Positions 22,189-33,853 of a stretch of 64,000 nucleotides of DNA are shown piece by piece. This DNA is from Parus major. Taxonomy: Eukaryota; Chordata; Aves; Passeriformes; Paridae. Numbering within the stretch: position 1 is the first letter of the stretch; each line of letters starts with the position of its first letter. The notes under the pieces were generated by a model. The model made no database searches and had not been told where the DNA came from. It saw nothing but the letters and a program-made list of their open reading frames with translations. A program made the position numbers and the translations under genes. The DNA lies in NCBI RefSeq assembly GCF_001522545.3, contig NC_031772.1, positions 5,959,354-6,023,353 on the forward strand. The letters run 5' to 3'.

Positions 22189-23929
22189 GCCACAGCCCAA
22201 GCCCGGGGTGGGGTTTGAGGTCTCTTGGGACCCTCTGGAATACAAAATGTCCCTAGTGAAGGAGGTAAGGCAATAGGGATGTTCCAGAAAAACACCCATA
22301 CCCAGGACACAGCAAATCCCACATTCCTCCCCAGCCCTGTAGCCCACACAGCCTCGGAGGCTTGTCAGGAGAGGTTCCCTCCCCAGGTTTTCCTTCAGAA
22401 GATGCTTTTTACAAGTGTGTATTTATGAACGAGGAGCTGGGCTTCCACCCTTCCCTTTGCACGACGGCAGCTCTTGCCGCTGGGGTTTTCCTGCTGAGGT
22501 ACATTCCTAAATAAATAAATAAAGCAGTTAAATAATTTCCTGTCTAATTGGTAAGAGGATGAAATAAGTGACCTAATCAGCCTTTTCTGTCTCTTGTTTC
22601 TGCCTAACTCTGACCTTACTCGGCCCAGCTTGGCAGTACAGAGAGCCGGGTGTGTGGGGTTGGGTTGGCCTCATTTTCCCTGGAGCAGACATGGGAAGCA
22701 TCAGGCTCGTGGGCTCTGAGCTTTCCTCGGCTCATTCCAATCCCATCAACCCTTACCTGGAGCTGCAGAGGCCATAAAGCTTCTCTGTGCATCCCTGTTC
22801 TCCATGTGCAGCTGTTGGGAAGCAGGCCAGCCTGAATGTTTGTTGAGATGCTCCCATAAAGCTAAAAAAGCCTGGAATTACCCCAAACCAGGCTGGTCTC
22901 CTGTGCCCCAGCGCAGCCAATGCTGGCTCCAGGGTGTGTTGTCAGTGTCCAACCCTGGATGGTGCAAGGAAACTGCTCCAGGATTTGTTACTGAGGGGGA
23001 GGAGAAGCCAGGAATGCTCCTCTCAGAACTGGGCTGGGTCCCGGCGTGCAGGAGCACAACCAGAACCAGGTCCTCTGTCCCTGATGAGAGGAATTTGGTG
23101 TTTCCCAAGTGTCCCTGCTGCAGTGAGCCATCCCTGCTGCCCCAAGGAGCTGCACACTTTGGAAGCTCAGCTGATCTCCCAGGGCCACAGAAAGATGGTC
23201 CCATCTCTTCCCCGAGTTGCTCACTCCTCTGCCTCTCTCTGTTGGATTATTTGGATTATTTCCCTGAAATTTATCATCTGTTTTCCTTTGCTCAATCCCA
23301 CCTTCCTAGCTCCACATTCCTCTACCTTTCTAAATCATTTCCCTCCCTCCTGCCTGCTGACACCTTGAAACCAGCTGAAGGTCAATGGTTTAACACCTCT
23401 CCCCTGCTTTTCTGCCTCTTCCACCCCAGCACGAGCAGGTTCCAATCTGCAGACTGTCCCCACGGGGTGTCCCCCACTATAAAGCTGATTTTCCCTCCTG
23501 GTTCCATGACCCAGCTCCCAGGTTACAGCCATGGACAAAATATCCTTGGGGTGAATTGCTCATCCCAGTTCTCCAGCAGCTGCTGCCATGCACAGGTGAG
23601 AACATCTGCCACCCCACCCAGGTCAGCATCCTCTTCCTTCTCTTCTTCTTTTCCTCCTTTTCCATCTCTTTCTCCTCTTTCTCTCCAGCCCTCCCCATAA
23701 GGTTCCTTGGGCTCTGCTCTGTCCCAGCCTGTCCTGTCTCCCTCGTGCCCGTGTCTCCTCCATCCCTCGGTGTTCGGGGTGTGTTCCCAAGTCCTGGTCC
23801 AGCAAGGGCAGCTCCGGCTCCGGGGACAGTCAGGCAGGGAGGGCTCCGTGCTCCACCTCCGCTGCACCTTCCAGCTCTCCCTCTCCCCCCTCCCGAAATT
23901 TGGCACTCTAATCCCGTTTGGACACCGCT
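22189..23929. other. Unique sequence with a pyrimidine tract
   Basis: An AT-rich stretch at 22495-22600 contains aataaataaataaagcagtt and gtctaattggtaagagg. A strongly polypyrimidine tract occupies about 23630-23690 and ends in ctctccag. A donor-like cacaggtgagaac lies 35 bases before it. I cannot turn these into an exon series. Confidence 0.4.
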
Positions 23930-24330
23930 AACTCCGGCATCCTCCCCCTCCGCCTTCCCTCTCCGGTGCCTCGCGGTGACTCCCGCAGACGCTGCCTTAT
24001 CTACAGCCCATTTGTTATTCCCATTCCTATTCATCCCTGGTTCCCGGGCTGCCTGTGCCGCGGGAGACAGGAAAACAAAGTCAGCTCTGGCCTCGGGGGA
24101 CACCGAGCAGAGGCGCACGGCAGAGGGCTCGGGGTTCGGGGCAGCGCTGCTCTCACGGCCGGCCCATTTCCCGTGGCTCCCACAGCCGGGAGAGCAAGGG
24201 CGAGCCCAGGAGAAGGTCTGTGAAAGCCGGTCAGCTCCCCCGGGCCCTGCCCCGGGTGTTGTGACACAGGCAGGCAGCCCCGGAGCGGTGACACGGTGAC
24301 ACGGTGACACTGCCGAGCTGGAGCAGCTCC
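23930..24330. promoter_or_regulatory. CpG-rich segment
   Basis: By hand count there are about 33 CpG in 400 bases, well above the neighbouring sequence, with GC above 60 percent. It includes a triple repeat of the 8-base unit cggtgaca at 24286-24309. It could be a small CpG island or simply GC-rich intergenic DNA. A 289-codon minus-strand frame over it (23477-24346) has no domain and reflects high GC. Confidence 0.35.
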
Positions 24331-27300
24331 CTGCGGCTGCCGACATCTCCTCCCAAGATGGATTTCAGAGCAGGGATCATTCATCACCCGTTATTCCTGT
24401 ATTTATTTGGGGTTTGCCTTGAAGTGTTGTTGCTTTTGACAACTCGCTCTGTGCTGGGGAGGGATGAGGGGGGGACCATCCATCACCTCCCCCGACCCAT
24501 CCCTGCATCCATCCGTCACCTGCACAAGCTCACAGAGGGGCAAGGCTGAGGAGCCAGGATCTGGGGGATGAAATCCCAGATTATCCTGACTCAGAGGGCA
24601 CCCACGAGGATCTCTGATTCCAACTCCTGGCCCTGCACAGGACACTCCAACAATCCCAGCCTGTGTTCCTGCCCAGACCAGAGGCTGCCTCCCATGAGCA
24701 CTTCCTTCCCTCTTCATCTTCCCTCCAAGGGCCCTTGCCTTAGGGCTGCTTTAGTCTTATCCTTAATAGGAGAAATGTAAGGCTAAGGATGGCTGCAAAC
24801 TGGAAAACAAATTCCCCAAAAGTAGGGCAGGCCACAGAGCGGAGCCGAGCCCGTCGCATTGTCTTTTCTCGGAGAAGTTCACATTTTTTCAGTGAAAAAC
24901 AAAACTAAAGCAAACAAGTTGTGTTTGTTGGGATTTTGTTCTGGCTGTTGTGTGCCCCAGCGTGCCTGTGCCTGTGTGCATGCGTGGAATTGCTTGTTCC
25001 AGCTCTTCTCCCAAGGGAAGCCAAAGTAGGGAAATAAAAACCTAAAGTGTTTTTTTTATCATTGCTGCTCAGAAACTAAACAATTTCAGCTATGCAGGAT
25101 CCTCACAGAGGAAGGTAATTGAGATCACAGAGGCTTTTTCCCCACACAGGCATTTCCATGAGAAGGGTTTGATCCACCAGTTTTAAGTGCTTTGTTTTTA
25201 AGTATGTTCTTTCTACATGGCAGAAAAGTTTTCCCCAAACCAGTTCTTTGCCCCAAACCCTCCTGTTCAGGCTGTCCCCAAGGCCAGGGATGTGCCAGCC
25301 CAGATGACCCGGGCTCAGACTGGGCCACAACCCCATGACAGGGAGGATGCCACTAATTAAGATGGCATCATGTGTCTGGTGACCCAGGTGTGGAGAAGAA
25401 GAAAAAGACAGAGCTTGGCCTAAAAAAAGTGTAAAAAAAGGTTTGTGGGACCCAGGCAGGGAAGGGTTTGATCAGCCCTGATGAACAAATGGCTCAAAGC
25501 ACACCAGGAGCTCAGTGACCAGTCCCAGTGACCAGCCCAGCCCCTCAGGGTCACCACGCCACTGGTGGCACCACGGAAGGCCTGGGAGCTTCCAGAGATG
25601 CTGACGGGACAACCAAGACCCACCTTGTGGGACCTCACCCCTTCTCCACTCCCTCATCCTCCCTCCTCCTGTCAGGATGGAGATGGAGCTGTGTGGATCC
25701 ATCCTCCCAGGGCTTGCTTCACCTCACCTCTCCCGGGATACCCCACCCCACTCCCAACACTTTTTTTGAGTCTCCAGCTTTTCCCCCATCCCAGAGCCGC
25801 AGCCCGGGGATGCAGGGAGAGATAAGGCCCTGCTCACGTTACCTGACGCTGCCTTCCCGCCACCTGATAGCATTAATTATGACTTATTCTAATATGAAAG
25901 GACCCCTTCAGGAGGTTTCCCCCTGCTCTGCCTCCATCCCTGCGCCCACCACGGGGACCCCTCGCCCCTCCCCGAGCCCACGGGACGTCCCAGTTTTCAG
26001 CAACACGAGATACAGGAGGCTCTTTGAAAACGCTGCACTCTGGCAGCGTTCCCACCTCAGTTTCAAATCTCACCGGATAATATTCTCCATATTCCTTTAT
26101 GGAAACCAGAAATTCTGGCTTTGCCGTGCCTCGGCGGCGCTCGCGCCTGAGCCACGGCTGCGAGGAGCTGGGGGACAGCAGCGGTGGCAGCAGGCACAGC
26201 CCTTGCCACTAGCCATCAAATAAAGCCACAGAAGGCAGAGCTGGGGGGAAAACTCCTCTGCCAAACACGTTGTTCACCCAAAAGGGCAGCTGCAGGTCAA
26301 CCGCGACACCGACACAACGGGAATGATCTTGTACCCCACAAAAAGGGGAGAAACCCGATCAAATCCACCGTTTGTTCCGCTGGCTTTGAAGGAAAGCTTC
26401 TTGAAGTTCTGTGATTTGGGCTGAAATGATGTTTTCAGGAGAAATTTGCCTGTGTTTAAGTCAAGCCCACTTAAGAAGCTTAAAAAGGAAAAGCTTGGAG
26501 CGCACGTGGAATGTTTGCTTGGTGATTGAACCAAACGTTTGGGCTGACTCGAGGCAGGTTTTGGACAGGGGATTTTTTTTCCAGTTTGTTTTTCATTTTA
26601 CTGAGTGCAAGTTTGGGTTTTGTCAATGTCTCCCAAATTTCCTGTAATCCCTGTGGAAAGCTGGGCTGCCAAGGGCTGGGAGAGCCCCGTGTCCCAGTGC
26701 AGGGATGGTTGTTGAATTCCTACAGTCCCCAGAATGGCCAGGGACCTGCAAATAACCCCATGTGCTGTCCAGCTGCCAGGAATTCCCTGCCCAGGTTGTA
26801 TGGGATTATCTGGAATGGGAAGGGCTCTGCCAGGGCACAAGGGAACATTCCAGGGTCTCCAGTTCTAGGGGTCCCTGTGGAGAGGATTGCTTGGAAAATC
26901 TCCCTTGGAAATGTGGTGAAAACAGGTTTTTTCTCAGGATATCAGTGAGGGAAAAACACAAATCTGCTCTAATCTGGTGCTGCTGGGAGCTCTTGTGAGC
27001 ATCAGCCCGGAGGTACAGAAGGGTGACACGTCCTGTGGAGTGATGGGGTACATTTGTATTTCCATACAATTTATAAATGAGCCAGGCATGGGGATAGCTG
27101 GTGGGATGCTCTCAGGAACAGAAGCAGGCAGGGGCAGGTCACAGAGCCATCCCATGCCATGGGATGGGAATGGAGCTGAGCACAGGGGCAGCAAGAGCTA
27201 AAAACGCACATTTTCAAGCCCCAAAATGTGAGCTCATCCTCCTGGATAAGGGCGGTGCCACTCCAAGGACAGGGACTGGTGGAAGGAAAGGAACTGCACA

Positions 27301-27966
27301 GAACAGCAAACAACAAGAACAAACCCTAAAAGGGGGCTCTTTGCCCTAAAATACCCTCAAAACCTTCATGGCTTGAGCCTGACTAGTGCAGAAGCTGCTT
27401 TGAGCAGCCAAGTGACAGCAGGGAGTGGAAGGATCCTGCCTGAGGGCAGAAGTGGGGGAGCAGCCCCAGAAAGGCCGGGATACCCATCCAACAGGTGCTG
27501 GGAAGGGAATGTCAGCTCAGCTGAATGGGGATGTTCCCTGCCAGCCTCTGAAGTGGAGCTGCCAGGCCTCCCGCTGCTCCTAATCCACAGCACGTTGAGG
27601 AGCTAAATATATTCCCAGCCTAATGCAGCAGGGCCTTGCTAATCTGCCCTTCATCACTTGGACACCCAGGACTGGCTCTCTCCACATCTCAGGAGAGGTT
27701 TAACAGCAGAACCAGCAGGATGAGGGGCTCCTGTTACCGAGAATTCCCGGCTCTGGCAGGGGTGGCTCCGGCTGCTCCCGAGGACACGATGAGGATGAGC
27801 ACCAGGCATCGAAACAGAGCTGCACTTGTCAGAGGGAATGAGCCGTGGGCTCCCCACCGGCCTGACCTTGCCCTGTGCTGGACTGGGGAAAAAATTGCAT
27901 TTGTTAATTTACAAGACAATTCTCCCAGTCGTTAGTGTGATTCAGATCATAATCCCGGGGTGTTTT
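24331..27966. other. Unique non-coding sequence
   Basis: About 3.6 kb with no recognised transposon. Around 26000-26110 an AT-richer unique block (agtttcaaatctcaccgg, ataatattctccatattcc) adjoins CpG-rich sequence. Nothing further is supported. Confidence 0.45.
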
Positions 27967-28116
27967 CATGGGATCACAGACCGGTTTGGGTTGGAAGGGA
28001 CATCAAAGTCTATCCAGTGCCACCCCTGCCATGGGCAGGGACACCTTCCAGTACCCCAGGCTGCTCCAAGCCCTGTCCAACCTGGCCTTGGACACTCCCT
28101 GGGATGGGGAATCCAC
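27967..28116 (-). mobile_element. CR1 LINE 3' end, minus strand
   Basis: It reads catgggatcacagaccggt, tttgggttggaagggacatc, cagtgccacccctgccatgg, gcagggacaccttccag and ggctgctccaagccctgtcc, up to ccttggacactccctgggat. This is the complement of the CR1 3' tail, about 150 bases, and well preserved. Confidence 0.93.
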
Positions 28117-31100
28117 AAATCCCCATCCCAGGTCCTGTCTCCTGCGATCAGGGATGTTTAGGGAACACTGCTGAGAGAACTCCCTTGAGCTGGGCCCTTG
28201 GAGTCAGTGATGGGACAGCATTCCTTGTGCCTGGAAAAGCCCAGGATGGCCATCAGCATCCCAGGGTGTGCACACACCCCTCACAGCAGAGTCAGGTGGG
28301 CACAGGCAGCTTCCTCCAGCTCACACCCCAAAAGATAACTGAATTAATCCTGCAAAACGGGGCAAGGAATGTTCCCCAGGGATGCTGGGCAAAGGCTGGA
28401 TGCCGTGGAGATTCCCCACTCAGCCCTGCTCCCACATCCCAGGGGAAACAGGAGCCGGGGAAGGGGAGCCCAGGTGCTGCCTCGTGCTCGGCCACCCGTA
28501 ACCAGCTGGTCCCATCTCCCACTCCCTGTGCCTGCATTAGCATTCCCCAAATCCTTTTAACGCACTGATCTGATAAGGGATCTGCCTGTATTGGATTTTT
28601 TTCCCGGTGACACATAACCCAGCTGGCTGGGTGGCGGCTCGGGGAGGAATCAAACGGTCAGGAACAAATGAGTAAATCAAGTTACCATTTTACATCTCTT
28701 TAAGTTGTTTCCCTCTAAGAGCTCCCCAGATTTTATCTCAGGTAGCTTAATTGGAACAGGAGAGCCGGGGCTCCGAGGAGCGCCGGGCTTTCCAAGGGAA
28801 GGGCAGCCCCCACCAGGTAGGAGGGAGCTTTGCTCGGGAAAGCGCAAGGGAAGGGGAAAGGCAGGGATAATTTATCCAGCCTTGTGGGAAGCCCAGAAAA
28901 GGGCCTGGAGTCCCCGTGCTGGTGAAGATGGACCGGGAGCAGCCCTTTCCCAGCAGAGCTGAGCACTGCGGGGAGAGGGCTCTGCCTCGGCATCACCTGC
29001 CTGGCACCCTCACCTTCACCAGCCGACCCCGAGCATCCCGCAGTGCCCTCCCTGCTGCATTTGCTGGATGCCTTTGTCTCTGGAGAGCCCGCAGCTCTCA
29101 CCTTACCTGCCTCAGTCTCCCCCTTGGCTGTTCCCTGGCCCCAGCTGTCTCCAGCCCCCAGAGCCGGAGCTCCCAGGAATTTGTGCCTTGGGACCACAGG
29201 TTGCTGATCCAGGTGAGAACCGAGCAATTGCCACTCGGGAGCCTTGTCCTGGGCTGCTCCTTCCCGCTGTTACCTTGGACGAAGCCCACAGCAGTTCCCA
29301 GGGCTGGGAATGCTGCGCACGTTCCCTACACCCTGCTGACACACCCCACCTCCCGTGGGCAGACCTCCCATCCCAGCCTTCCCCAGACTGGGAGAACTGG
29401 GCAGCTACTGCTCAGCTTTGCTAGTTTCTGCTCCTGAAGTGTTTCTGTGCAGAAATCTGCCCAGATTTCCCTAACCTGAGATAATAACCTGAGGAATTTC
29501 TAGTCAGGCTTCATTGGCCATGGCATTTCACTGCTCTTTCACAAATCCCTGATGTCTTCTTACCCCAAAACACAGCAGAAACAGAAAACAAATCAATCCA
29601 CATAACAACAGCATGATCAGCTTTTGTCTGGCCCGGAAGAGGGGAGAGAGCAAGGGAAGAGAGGAGAGATGGAGTGATAGAGAGAGAAGGGAGAGAAAGT
29701 GCAGGGCTGAGGAGGGACAGCATTTATGGACTCGTTGGAAACCATCAATCACTGTTAGTGCAAGGGGCTGTTTAGAGCTGCTGAGTATTAAATTCCAGCA
29801 GAATTTGATGAATAACAGGAGGAAAAACATTCCTGTTGTAGAGGAATAAAAACAAGAGTTCCCTCTTCCCCTTGTGCCAAACATCCCCAACCTGAGGGAA
29901 AGTCCTGGGAAAGGTTGTTCCTGAGCAAGGGGATGTGGAGCAGCCTCTTTGGGAACTGGAGAGGGGCTGCAGGGCTGAAAAGGATCTGAACTGGAGCATG
30001 CAGGACCTCACTTTTTCAGCCCAAACCTCCTGGTGGTGGAATGGATAGGGAGTGGCTCATTTTGCCTTAATGATCAGCCAGCCCCTGCTAATTATTAGCA
30101 ACTGGAGTGAGTCTGCTCAGATAAAATCATGCTCCTGACTCCCCAGGCCCTGCACCCTTTGGGGCTCAGAGGGGTTCTTACTGCCCAGGGGCCTCCTGCT
30201 GCTGATCCCATCGTTCCACTGTCTGGGACACACTCAGGGCTGCCCTCCTGTCTTTAAAGATCCAGCCCCCAAAAGCACAGACCCTGGTGATGGAGATTGG
30301 CATTTGTTGCTTCCCCACATCGTTCTCCAAAGCATCAGCAGCAGCATCACTCCTTAATTAGACAGGCTTGTAATGAGAGCTGAGGGCCCCAGAGGCTTGT
30401 CTGACATCACCAGGTATTGCTGTCAAGCAGACAGAGAAAAATGCACTGAGATTCAGCCAGAACATCCCCAGAACGAGGGAATTTGTCCTAAAAATGCAGG
30501 GGCTGATGCTTTGGCTTTGGCTTGTCTCTGTGCTGGGGAGGAGGGAGGGGAGCACCTGAACCCAGGCAGGTTTGGAAAACATCAAACAACAGCACAGGGG
30601 GCACTTGGGCTTCTGATGAAGAATTAATTTGGCATCAGCATAAATGTGCAATGGAAAGGCTGGTACAGCTCAGGTGACCTTTTCCCAGAGCCGTGCGGGC
30701 TGTCAGGGTGACAAATGGGACACCTGGGCGCTGGCACAAAGGGGGAGCACTCCAAGGTCACCTCGGTTTGCTAAATAAGGGGTGGCTGCACTTTGGGGGC
30801 AGATTCTGGACCCCAGGCTGCTGTGGGAGGTGGAAGCGAGGCAATCCCACTCTGGCCACGTCCCAGAGGGAGGGCAGTGGCTGTGCAGGGTTCCAGCTGG
30901 GCAGAGACCACAGCGTGGCCATGGCAACGTGAGCATGGCATGGACATGGCATGGAAGTGTGAACTTGTTCATGGTCACTCACCACCGAGCAGCAGGCTCT
31001 GACCCAGCCCCCTCCTGCCCCCAGAGGTGCCAACCCTGCTGCAGGAATGGGATGTGTGACATGGAACGTGTCCTGGAGGCGCTGCACCGCGGAGGGAGGG

Positions 31101-31262
31101 CACAGAATTCCCAGCACCTGGCATGGCACCCAGCGAGAGACTGGAGCTGGGAGCAGGGTGCCCCCAGGACCCTGAGTCCCCCAGGCCCTGTCCCTGCCAT
31201 GTGGCAGCAGCCCAAGCACGGCTCTGATGGGAGAATGACTCACAGGGACTCTGCTGAGGGTG
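28117..31262. other. Unique sequence with AT-rich patches
   Basis: AT-richer unique patches lie at 28540-28760 (gagtaaatcaagttaccatt, ttttatctcaggtagc) and 30055-30135 (gccttaatgatcagcc, gctaattattagcaac). A purine-rich stretch lies at 29636-29700. There is an exon-like signal near 29145-29212 (see findings). No gene is established. Confidence 0.4.
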
Positions 31263-31340
31263 TGTTTCCTATTAGGGCCGTTCAAGTCTCCACAATTAGG
31301 AATGCAGCTCAACCAGAGTGTGAATCCCTAATAGGAAACA
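31263..31340. repeat. 15-base perfect inverted repeat (hairpin candidate)
   Basis: The left arm tgtttcctattaggg (31263-31277) is the exact reverse complement of the right arm ccctaataggaaaca (31326-31340). The 48-base interval between them is unique. Arm composition is AT-rich and not simple-sequence. It could be a small hairpin, a paired transcription-factor site or the remnant of a short non-autonomous element. No target-site duplication is evident. Confidence 0.9.
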
Positions 31341-31520
31341 TTCCCCAGATGCACATGAGGGCCCCGAGGAAGATGCCAGCCCTGGAAAGGGCTGGGGGGC
31401 GAGAGCCGCCGGGATGGCTCCCACATGAGGCGGCATCAAAGGCGAGGCTGCAGTCCCGGGGTCTCCGTGGCCACTTCTGCCAACTTTGATCAGGGTTTGT
31501 CGTCTGACTCCCAAACAGTT

Positions 31521-31549
31521 TTTTCACACTTGTTTCCCAAGTGTGAAAA
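31521..31549. promoter_or_regulatory. 12-base palindrome with T-box-like half-sites
   Basis: The arms ttttcacacttg (31521-31532) and caagtgtgaaaa (31538-31549) are exact reverse complements around a 5-base loop (tttcc). The TCACACTT/AAGTGTGA words resemble T-box half-sites, and CACTTG/CAAGTG resembles NK-2-type sites. The surrounding 31480-31700 block is unique and AT-rich. The structure is seen directly; the factor assignment is inference. Confidence 0.6.
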
Positions 31550-33807
31550 GCCTGAAGCCATGTTGGAAACTCTGAGACAATTTTGGATTCCTTTGCAACA
31601 AAGCCAAGGCCAGGACAATGGGACTTTGATGTTATTGACATATTGGTTCAGAGTTTCCTTGTTTCCATTTCCCAGCATTAGGCCGGAGCAGAGGGCTGCT
31701 GCCTTGCTCTGTTTAATTAGGTAATGTTTGTACAGTGCTCGGAGAATATAAAGTGCTCAGCAAGTGGAAAGCGTTATCCTTATTACTATGCCTTCCATAT
31801 CCACTGGCTGTGTTTGGTGGAGCTGCAAAAAGCTTTGAAAGAAAAATAAAATAAGGTCAAGTTTATTTTATTTAAATGTAAAATAAAATTGTGGTGCTGA
31901 GCAGAAGTAATGGGCTGGCAGAGGCGGGGAGGGAAGAGCTCCGTGTGTCTCCGGAGCAGGGACAGCACAGATGGTGCCAAGCTCAGTTCCCTTGATGTTG
32001 TCCCAAGCTGTCCTGTCACTGTGTGTGGCTGGGACAAGCCCTTCCCAGAGGCAGCAGAAGCCAGGGCAGCTCTCAGCCTCCCTGCTGGAATTGCCACCAG
32101 TGGAGCTCCTGGTGCCCATCACGCTTTCATCAGGTGGAGATGGGACAGCCACGGATGGGGCGGCTGCCAGGCAGGGCCAGCCGGGCAGGACAGGGCTCCC
32201 AGCACTGCCACATCCTCCAGGCACTTCCCTGGGTGCTGCCAGCCCTCGGTGCAGCATTCCAGAGACAGGGAAATCACCCCAGTGCTGCTGATCTGCCTCC
32301 CAGTCCCGGGCACTGAGGATGCTCTGAGTGGCTGAGAACGGGACACCCCTGCAGTGCCACAGCTGTCCCCCAACCCAAAGTGATGCCAGGGATAATTCTA
32401 GCCAGGACTGCTCCACTTGGGCCCCAGGGCTGGGGCTGGCTGAGTTTTCTCAGGCTGCTGTTCCCTTTTTCCTTCCCCTGGGTGATTTCCCCTCATTGTG
32501 ATTCCTCTCCTTGCTGGTGATAAAATATTTGACGAGTTGCACTGAAGGCCCAGACTCAGCAGCCCACCCCAACCCTCCCACCCCAGCCTCTCCCCCACCA
32601 AATATGTTTGTATTTTTAACATTTTTAGGCAACAATCTTAAACCGAAGCAGATGTGACAATGAATATTTATCTGCAGCATCTCAGTATGGGATTTTCTCT
32701 TAAACTCGATAAAATAAACTGCTCAGGATACAGAACAACATTTCTCCTAATATACAATACACAAGGGGCAGGAGGGGAATTAGCAGATGAACTCGGCATT
32801 AAAGCCATTTAAAATCAAAAGAGCAGCAGCATTTACATGCGAGGAGAACAGTTGGTGCTTTCAGTGAGATCCTGGCGTGTTTTCCTCCTCATTCCTGGAG
32901 GCTTGCAAACACCAGGCAGAAAAGTTGCTGCCAGGGAGGGGCAGGTGAGCAGGGGGCTGTTCCCACAGGTGGGAGAGGCAGGAGCAGCCCCTGTGCCGAG
33001 TGGGGAGCAGCTCCCATGGGATGGGATGAGGAGCAGAGCGAGGAGGGGAAGAAGGCAAACACTGCTCCGGTGAGAAGGAGGTCACCAGGCCCCAGTCCCA
33101 CCCTCGTGTCCCTCCCTCACGGGGGCAGCTCCCCCCTGCTGACCCCACCAGGGTTTGTTTCCATCCAGCAGGAGAGTGGCAGTCAGGGAATTGTCCCCAC
33201 TCTGCTGCCATGCTCGGAGGCTGCTGGATGGACTCTGCTGGCACTGGTGCACCCTTCACTGGGACTGCTGGGCTTCCAGGGCAGGACTGGACCTTCAGCA
33301 TCTCCCTGTGCAGAGGAGGCCGGGATGCTGTGGGATCCCTGGGCTAAGATGAGCTCCTGTCCCACAGGGCAGCCCCACAGGACCAAGTCCTGTGCTTGCC
33401 CTGGTGCTCAGAGCCCCTTCCTCCCTACCCTGCTCATCCTCAGGGCCTGGCTTTTGGGGCTCGAAGTGAGGAGTGACTAAAACCTGCTGCAAACCCTGGG
33501 GTGAGCGCTGGGGCCGGGCCCAGCCCTGCCGGATCTGGCGGCTGCTGGAGGCAGCGTGTGTCCCTGGAGCTGGAGGGCATTGCCAACCTTGCCACGTTGT
33601 GCTCCAAGAGCCAGGCACGTTTCTCCAACCTGCTGTCTCTGACGCAAATCCAGAACAATATGCAGATTAAAAATAACAACCACAACAAAAAGGCTCCACC
33701 ACCATCCCAGAGAGCCCCACGCACACGGAGCCCTCCCCAAAGCCGGAGCAGGGAGCAGGGGGTGGGTGTGAGCCCAGGGGTCTGGAGGGGCAGCAGGAGG
33801 GCCCTGA

Positions 33808-33853
33808 GGGTCTGTCCTATCCTGTGTCCAGGGTCTGTCCTATCCTGTGTCCT
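33808..33853. repeat. 23-base tandem duplication
   Basis: Two adjacent copies begin with gggtctgtcctatcctgtgt at 33808 and 33831. They are identical over the 22 bases readable in both. Confidence 0.93.

Noticed and set aside
23477..24346. 289-codon minus-strand frame over a CpG-rich segment
   Set aside because: High GC explains the lack of stops; Arg/Gly/Ser-rich without domain, and it includes a pyrimidine tract translated as Lys/Glu runs.
31521..31549. microRNA precursor or transcription terminator
   Set aside because: A stem of 12 with a 5-base loop is too short for a miRNA precursor, and bacterial-type terminators do not apply in this genome.
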